Source of the DNA: Bradyrhizobium monzae
GTDB taxonomy: Bacteria; Pseudomonadota; Alphaproteobacteria; Rhizobiales; Xanthobacteraceae
Length of the DNA: 64,000 bases
NCBI RefSeq assembly: GCF_021458635.1
Contig: NZ_JAIRDQ010000005.1
Coordinates: forward strand, 1 to 64,000
Direction of reading: 5' to 3'
Every line of letters begins with the position of its first letter. The stretch's first letter is position 1. A program made the position numbers and the translations under genes. Shown here piece by piece: positions 59,934 through 64,000 of this stretch. The notes below the pieces were generated by a model. The model was not told the DNA's origin. It made no database searches and saw only the letters and a list, made by a program, of their open reading frames with translations.

Positions 59934-60782
59934 GTGAACTGGCTCTGGCAGATCTTCGATCCCGCCACGATCGGGGTATTCCTCACCCAGTTCCGCAATG
60001 AGATGGCCGAACCGACCTTCTGGATTGCGGTCGGCAAGATCATTTGGATCAACGTCCTGTTGTCCGGCGACAATGCGCTGGTGATTGCGCTTGCCTGCCG
60101 CGGCCTGAAGCCGCGGCACCGGCTGTGGGGCATGGTGCTTGGCGCGGGTGCCGCGGTGCTGCTCCGGATCATCTTCACCGGCATTGTCGCGAGCCTGATG
60201 GAACTGCCGTACCTCAAGCTGGTCGGCGGCCTCGCGCTGGTCGTGATCGCGGCAAAGCTGCTGGTGCCGGAAAATGAGGACGAGGACGGCGTCGAGTCGG
60301 CCTCGCATCTGTGGCAAGCGGTTCAGATCGTCGTCGTCGCCGACATCGTCATGAGCCTCGACAACGTCATTGCGGTCGCTGCGGCGGCCAATGGCAGCGT
60401 GCCGCTCCTGGTGCTCGGCCTCGCCATCAGCGTGCCCCTGATCGTCGCCGGTGCGGCGCTGATCATGGCGCTGCTCTCGAAGCTGCCGATCTTGGTCTGG
60501 GCTGGTGCGGCGCTGCTTGGCTGGATCGCGGGCGAGGTGATCGCAACCGATCCCGGCATCGCGCCGAAGCTGCACTCGCTCTCCGAAGGTCCGTTCGGCG
60601 CCTCGCTGGACAAGATTCTCGGCAGCCTGCACGTCCCGCCGCAATTCGCCCATGGCGGCGGTGGCGCCGAATATCTCTGTGCCGCGCTCGGCGTCGTTGT
60701 GGTGCTGCTGGTCGGCTCGATCTGGCGCCGGCGCAAGCTGAGCCACGACGCCGCGCTCGAGCACGCAAAAGCTGCCGAATAA
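59934..60782 (+). CDS. TerC-family integral membrane protein
   Basis: 282 residues from GTG at 59934, about seven hydrophobic helices. The motif INVLLSGDNALVIALACRGL is the TerC family hallmark, and a second DNVIAVAAAANG carries the paired Asp residues. Family members handle manganese or other metals during membrane protein metalation. It follows ndk by 44 bp. Confidence 0.9.
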   Translation: MNWLWQIFDPATIGVFLTQFRNEMAEPTFWIAVGKIIWINVLLSGDNALVIALACRGLKPRHRLWGMVLGAGAAVLLRIIFTGIVASLMELPYLKLVGGLALVVIAAKLLVPENEDEDGVESASHLWQAVQIVVVADIVMSLDNVIAVAAAANGSVPLLVLGLAISVPLIVAGAALIMALLSKLPILVWAGAALLGWIAGEVIATDPGIAPKLHSLSEGPFGASLDKILGSLHVPPQFAHGGGGAEYLCAALGVVVVLLVGSIWRRRKLSHDAALEHAKAAE

Positions 60783-60791
60783 GCCTTATCT

Positions 60792-60868
60792 TTTGCGCAT
60801 GATCTTCGCGCAAACGCGTTCCGCGTTTGTCGCGAGGGAAACCCGCTTCACGCTTTCCCGGATCATGC
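60792..60868. repeat. Intergenic palindromic repeat, copy B
   Basis: GCATGATC (60797-60804) pairs with GATCATGC (60861-60868), and AAACGCG-TTC-CGCGTTT (60812-60828) forms a perfect hairpin inside. Ends and the CCGCTTCACGCTTTCCCGGATC half match the element at 26236-26288. It abuts the ppx stop, so it may also end both convergent transcripts. Confidence 0.65.
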
Positions 60869-60869
60869 T

Positions 60870-62372
60870 CTAGCGCCGCACGATCGAACCGGATCGCCCG
60901 ATCAGGCGGGCGAGCTGTTTGAAGCGGCTGCCGACGCGGTCGGCGACGAGGTCGCCGAGCCTGTGCTCGAACACCAGCATCAGATTGCGGCCCTGGCTGC
61001 GGAAATGCGTGGCGGGCAGGACGCCCGGGCGCGCCGCCGAGATCAGATGCGCGACACGGAACGCTGCGCCGAGGAGACGGGCGCGTTCGAGCTGGGCCGG
61101 CGTCAGCAGCTCTTGCATCGTGACCGGCGGCTGGTTCTCTTCGCTCAACCCGGCATATCGATAGAACACGGACAGGCCGACAAAGGCGCGCTCGGTGTGC
61201 GTGATTGCACCGAAATTGCCGTTGACGACAAGGCTCAGCGTCTGCTCGCCGCGATGGTCGGGATGCACGCGCCAGCCGATGTCGGAGAGCAGGCAGGCGG
61301 CGTGGCGAAGGCGGCGGTCTTCTTCGGTCTCGCGCAGCTTGACCACGCGCGCGAGGCGGTCGGTCCAGGCGATCAGCTCGCGCGCATGTTTGGCGGAGCG
61401 CGACAGCAGCTGGTTCAGCTCTTCCGCCGCGCAGATCAGCCCGTCCTTGTTGCGCTCGCTCTCCGACAGCTTCTCGTGCAGCAGGCCTTCGCGCACCCCG
61501 AAGGTCGAAAACACGATGGTCTTGGGCTTCGCCACGCGGATGATGTGCTCGAGCACCAGCGCGGCATAGGTGAGGAGAGGGCGCCGCGCATCCGCGACGA
61601 CTTCGATGTCGGCGAGCATGTTGGCGGCTGCAAGACGACGCAGACGGCGCGAAAAGTCGAGCGCTTCGGCGGCCGAAATCGAATAGCCGTGCATCACCTG
61701 GAGCGGGTAGCCGCTCTGGATGATGTGGATGCGCGCGAGCGCGCGCCAGGTGCCGCCGACGGCATAGAAGCTGCGGCCGCTGCCCGCCTTGAGCTGCGGC
61801 ACCTCGTCGATTGCGTCGCGTACGATGCGGTCGGCGCGCTTCAGCGATTTGTGCGCGAGGTCCTGCAGCGCGAGGCCGCCGAGCGGCAGCGTTACGCCGC
61901 TGCGCACGCTGTTCCCGCGCACGTCGATCAATTCGAGCGAGCCGCCGCCGAGATCGCCGACGATGCCGTCCGGGCGGTGAATGCCCGAGATCACGCCGAG
62001 CGCCGACAGCTTCGCTTCGCGCGGTCCGGACAGGATCTCGATCTTCACGGCGCAGATGCGCTCGGCTTTCGCGATGAAGTCGGGGCCGTTGGAGGCGTCG
62101 CGGCAGGCCGCGGTCGCGATCGCGAACACGCGGCCGACCTGCATCACGCGGCACAGCGCGCGAAAACGCTTCAGCGAGGTCAGCGCCTTGTCGACGGCAT
62201 CCGGCGCGAGCAGGCCCGTGCTCTGCACCTCACGCCCGAGGCCGCACAGCGTCTTCTCGTTGAAGATCGGAATCAGGCTCCGTGTCAGTCCCTCGTAGAC
62301 GACGAGACGAACCGAGTTCGAGCCGATGTCGATGACCGCGACGCTAGCGCCACGCTTGCGCGGCCGTTTCAC
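60870..62372 (-). CDS. ppx: Exopolyphosphatase/pppGpp phosphohydrolase family
   Basis: 500 residues. The N-terminal ATPase-like fold (AVIDIGSNSVRLVVYEG) and GDLGGGSLELI are the Ppx/GppA signatures, followed by the HD-like helical C-terminal domain. It degrades polyphosphate or pppGpp; which is preferred cannot be read. It follows ppk, 15 bp apart on the same strand, so the pair sets polyphosphate levels. Confidence 0.95.
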   Translation of the reverse strand: MKRPRKRGASVAVIDIGSNSVRLVVYEGLTRSLIPIFNEKTLCGLGREVQSTGLLAPDAVDKALTSLKRFRALCRVMQVGRVFAIATAACRDASNGPDFIAKAERICAVKIEILSGPREAKLSALGVISGIHRPDGIVGDLGGGSLELIDVRGNSVRSGVTLPLGGLALQDLAHKSLKRADRIVRDAIDEVPQLKAGSGRSFYAVGGTWRALARIHIIQSGYPLQVMHGYSISAAEALDFSRRLRRLAAANMLADIEVVADARRPLLTYAALVLEHIIRVAKPKTIVFSTFGVREGLLHEKLSESERNKDGLICAAEELNQLLSRSAKHARELIAWTDRLARVVKLRETEEDRRLRHAACLLSDIGWRVHPDHRGEQTLSLVVNGNFGAITHTERAFVGLSVFYRYAGLSEENQPPVTMQELLTPAQLERARLLGAAFRVAHLISAARPGVLPATHFRSQGRNLMLVFEHRLGDLVADRVGSRFKQLARLIGRSGSIVRR

Positions 62373-62387
62373 GGCAAAAATCTCCGG

Positions 62388-64000
62388 TCAGGACTGATGG
62401 CGTTCGTTTCGGCGCGTGAGACGGCGCGGCGAGGATTCCTTGAGCGACTTTCCACGGCCAGACAGACTCGGATTTGTCATGAAGTAGTTGTGCACGTTGA
62501 AAGGCTCCTCGCCCTTCGCGGTCTTCATACGCGTTGAGGACCCATCCGGCAACAATTGCCAGCTCTGCTCGTTGTCCTTCAGGTTCGCGACCATGATCTG
62601 TTCGAGAACCTGCTGATGCACCGTGGGATTTTGCAGCGGACACAGCACCTCCACGCGGCGGTCGAGGTTGCGCGGCATCATATCGGCCGACGAGATATAC
62701 ACAGCCGCTTTCGCGCTCGGCAGGCCCTGGCCCATGCCGAAGCAGTAGATTCGGCCGTGTTCCAGGAAGCGTCCGATGATCGACTTGACGCGGATGTTCT
62801 CCGACAGGCCGGGAATACCGGGGCGCAGGCAGCAGATACCGCGGACCACGAGCTCGACCTGCACGCCAGCCTGTGACGCCTCGTAGAGCGCGTCGATGAT
62901 ATCGGGGTCGACCAGCGCATTCATCTTCATCCAGACCGCACCGGGCTTGCCGTGACGTGCGTGCTCGGTTTCGCCCTGGATGTGCTCGATGATGCGCTTG
63001 CGCAAGGTCAGCGGCGACACCGCCATCTTTTCCAGATCGCTTGGTGCGGCGTAGCCCGTGATGAAGTTGAACACGCGCGCGGCGTCGCGGCCGATGGTCG
63101 GTTCCGAGGTGAAGTAGGAGAGGTCCGTATAAATACGCGCGGTGACCGGGTGATAATTGCCGGTGCCGGTATGGACGTAAGTGGTGAGGCTGCCGCCCTC
63201 GCGGCGCACCACCATCGATAGCTTTGCGTGCGTCTTCAACTCGAGGAAGCCGTAGACGACTTGCACGCCGGCGCGTTCGAGGTCGCGCGCCCAGCGGATG
63301 TTGGCCTCTTCGTCGAAGCGCGCCTTCAGCTCGATCAGCGCCGTGACGGACTTGCCGGCCTCGGCCGCTTCGGCCAGCGCGCGCACGATCGGCGAGTTGT
63401 TGGAGGTGCGATAGAGCGTCTGCTTGATCGCAACGACATCAGGATCGCGTGCAGCCTGTTGCAGGAACTGCACCACCACGTCGAAGGATTCGTAGGGGTG
63501 ATGGACGACCAGGTCCTTCTGGCGGATCGCGGCAAAGATGTCGCCGCCATGCTCGCGCACGCGCTCCGGATGACGCGGCACGTATGGCGTGAATTCGAGG
63601 TCGGGCCGGTCGAGCCGGGTGAGCTGCGAGAGCTCGTTCATGGCGAGCACGCCGTCGACCAGGAACACCTCATCGTCGGCCGCCGACAGCGCGTGCTGCA
63701 CGAAGTTGCGCAGCTGCTCCGGCATCTTGGCGTCGATCTCGAGCCGGATCACCGATCCGCGGCGGCGGCGCTTCAGCGCGGTCTCGAACAGGCGGACGAG
63801 ATCTTCGGCCTCTTCCTCGATTTCGAGCTCGGAGTCGCGGATGATGCGGAAGGCGCCCTGGCCGTGGAGATTGTAGCCCGGGAACAGGCGATTGATGAAA
63901 AGGCCGGTCACCTGCTCCAGCGAGATCAAGCGCACCACCTTGCCGTCGCCCGGCAGGCGGATGAAGCGGTCGATCTTGCCGGGCATGCGGATCAGCGCGT
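62388..64000 (-). CDS. ppk: Polyphosphate kinase, 5' end cut off by window edge
   Basis: The 3' part of ppk, 537 residues in view; the frame stays open to the window edge (ALIRMPGKIDRFIRLP), so the start lies beyond it. The catalytic histidines are in the C-terminal PLD-like domains: KTHAKLSMVVRR, and the later EHGRIYCFG. It makes polyphosphate reversibly from ATP. The coding end is fixed by the stop at 62388 and followed by ppx. A Lys/Arg-rich tail ends the protein. Confidence 0.96.
   Translation of the reverse strand, partial: ALIRMPGKIDRFIRLPGDGKVVRLISLEQVTGLFINRLFPGYNLHGQGAFRIIRDSELEIEEEAEDLVRLFETALKRRRRGSVIRLEIDAKMPEQLRNFVQHALSAADDEVFLVDGVLAMNELSQLTRLDRPDLEFTPYVPRHPERVREHGGDIFAAIRQKDLVVHHPYESFDVVVQFLQQAARDPDVVAIKQTLYRTSNNSPIVRALAEAAEAGKSVTALIELKARFDEEANIRWARDLERAGVQVVYGFLELKTHAKLSMVVRREGGSLTTYVHTGTGNYHPVTARIYTDLSYFTSEPTIGRDAARVFNFITGYAAPSDLEKMAVSPLTLRKRIIEHIQGETEHARHGKPGAVWMKMNALVDPDIIDALYEASQAGVQVELVVRGICCLRPGIPGLSENIRVKSIIGRFLEHGRIYCFGMGQGLPSAKAAVYISSADMMPRNLDRRVEVLCPLQNPTVHQQVLEQIMVANLKDNEQSWQLLPDGSSTRMKTAKGEEPFNVHNYFMTNPSLSGRGKSLKESSPRRLTRRNERHQS

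Overview
This 64 kb, GC-rich window reads as alphaproteobacterial chromosome, most likely Bradyrhizobium or a close relative such as Rhodopseudomonas. The evidence is gene order (fabD-fabG-acpP-fabF-mltG-yicC-gmk; rpsF-rpsR-DUF2232-rplI near dnaB and alr; lptF-lptG-lptD-surA-pdxA-rsmA; ppk-ppx), the protein sequences, and several small proteins of a kind common in that group. The assignment comes from recognition, not a database search. No rRNA, tRNA, CRISPR array or transposase was seen.

Layout. 0-3 kb: a FadR-type regulator, a beta-hydroxyacid dehydrogenase and two amino-acid-type ABC permeases, leaving the window at the left edge. 3-15 kb: mixed housekeeping genes (GFA protein, SGNH-like secreted protein, exonuclease III, alr, dnaB, cyclopropane fatty acid synthase), a secreted haem-motif protein with a long disordered tail, a TetR-thioesterase pair, then rplI and DUF2232. 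15.1-22.2 kb: a foreign-looking 7 kb segment bounded by a 13-bp direct repeat. It splits rpsF-rpsR from DUF2232-rplI and carries an integrase remnant, a CadC/TolB/TPR-type regulator, an alkylsulfatase with a small partner gene, a glycine-rich secreted protein and a frameshifted outer-membrane-type protein. 22-32 kb: rpsR-rpsF, a TetR-desaturase pair, then the fatty acid synthesis cluster, mltG, yicC and gmk. 32-38 kb: variable region with a proline/alanine-rich membrane protein, an AtuA-like pair, a cluster of very small proteins, a broken gene and an alcohol dehydrogenase. 38-46 kb: the LPS export/outer-membrane assembly operon. 46-50 kb: pepA-holC, a BamE-like lipoprotein and a methyltransferase. 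50-56.6 kb: a type I secretion locus with a 949-residue RTX-like repeat protein, an HlyB-type transporter and an HlyD-type adaptor. 56.6-64 kb: an ABC-F ATPase, small proteins, ndk, a TerC-family protein, and ppx-ppk running off the right edge.

How the genes work together: FabD, FabG, AcpP and FabF make acyl chains, which the desaturase (probably under its adjacent TetR) and the cyclopropane synthase can modify. LptF/G/D and SurA move and assemble LPS and outer-membrane proteins. The RTX operon exports a calcium-binding surface or extracellular protein. The most notable structure is the alkylsulfatase island at 15.1-22.2 kb. It lies inside a ribosomal protein operon, only 18 bp upstream of the DUF2232 start codon, so DUF2232 and rplI probably depend on a promoter inside the island.
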